NCBI RefSeq assembly: GCF_947492815.1
Contig: NZ_CANLOB010000021.1
Coordinates: 1 to 64,000, forward strand
From: an uncultured Dokdonia sp.
Lineage (GTDB): Bacteria > Bacteroidota > Bacteroidia > Flavobacteriales > Flavobacteriaceae
Length of the DNA: 64,000 bases
Direction: 5' to 3'
Below the pieces are notes generated by a model. The model had not been told where the DNA came from, made no database searches, and saw only the letters and a list, made by a program, of their open reading frames with translations. A program made the translations under genes and the position numbers. Below, one piece after another: positions 63,957-64,000 of this stretch (its first letter is position 1; each line of letters begins with the position of its first letter).

Positions 63957-64000
63957 GTTAAAAATAATACCATAAACACGATACAATTTGAAAAATAGCC

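Overview
The window is a chromosomal stretch of a Flavobacteriaceae-type member of the Bacteroidota, probably marine. Evidence seen: low GC; promoters of the TTTG-N19-TAnnTTTG type; gliding and type IX secretion genes (gldJ, porU, porV) with three proteins carrying type IX sorting domains; a SusC/SusD pair; an HPRT-adenylate kinase fusion; and many lipoproteins. I cannot name genus or species. No rRNA, insertion sequence, prophage or CRISPR was found. One tRNA (Val, GAC) is present.

Layout. 1-3940: a left-truncated collagen-like protein, a type B sorting-domain protein, a tandem GNAT acetyltransferase and a VanY-like peptidase. 3937-9888 (minus): TPR protein, DUF4136 lipoprotein, leucine-rich type IX cargo, Obg, a small inverted-repeat element and the HPRT-Adk fusion. 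10124-17163: purK-purE, M3 peptidase, two orphan secreted proteins behind a partial duplication of the peptidase 3' end, and a glycosyltransferase. 17164-22903: three 113-bp tandem repeats, then a GbsR/MarR-type regulator leading a compact set of small membrane proteins, a methyltransferase, a TIGR01777 epimerase and a START-like protein. 22928-34348: VCBS-repeat cargo, sigma factor with mini anti-sigma, UbiA-like protein, gcvP, FabH-like ketosynthase, GT2, alkaline phosphatase and an MlaE/MlaF pair. 34360-42502: DUF389 protein, mannose-1-phosphate guanylyltransferase, SprT-like and DUF4349 proteins, a long reading frame with no ATG start, and tandem double-glycine leader peptides. 42543-55497: M28 peptidase, PDH E2 and E1-alpha, cdd, porV, porU, gldJ, murF and tRNA-Val. 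55571-63872: galT-galK, a divergent GntR regulator and a SusC/SusD pair, which reads as a galactoside-uptake locus.

The most striking signal cuts across genes. A perfect 14-bp palindrome, GCTTTCGCGAAAGC, occurs twelve times. Nine copies are inside coding regions (read mostly as AFAKA) and three are intergenic. A thirteenth copy is split exactly by a second, unrelated 20-bp palindrome. The best candidate for an undescribed gene system is the regulator-led membrane-protein operon at 17.7-22.8 kb, which has a shared operator-like motif and two internally duplicated membrane-protein families.
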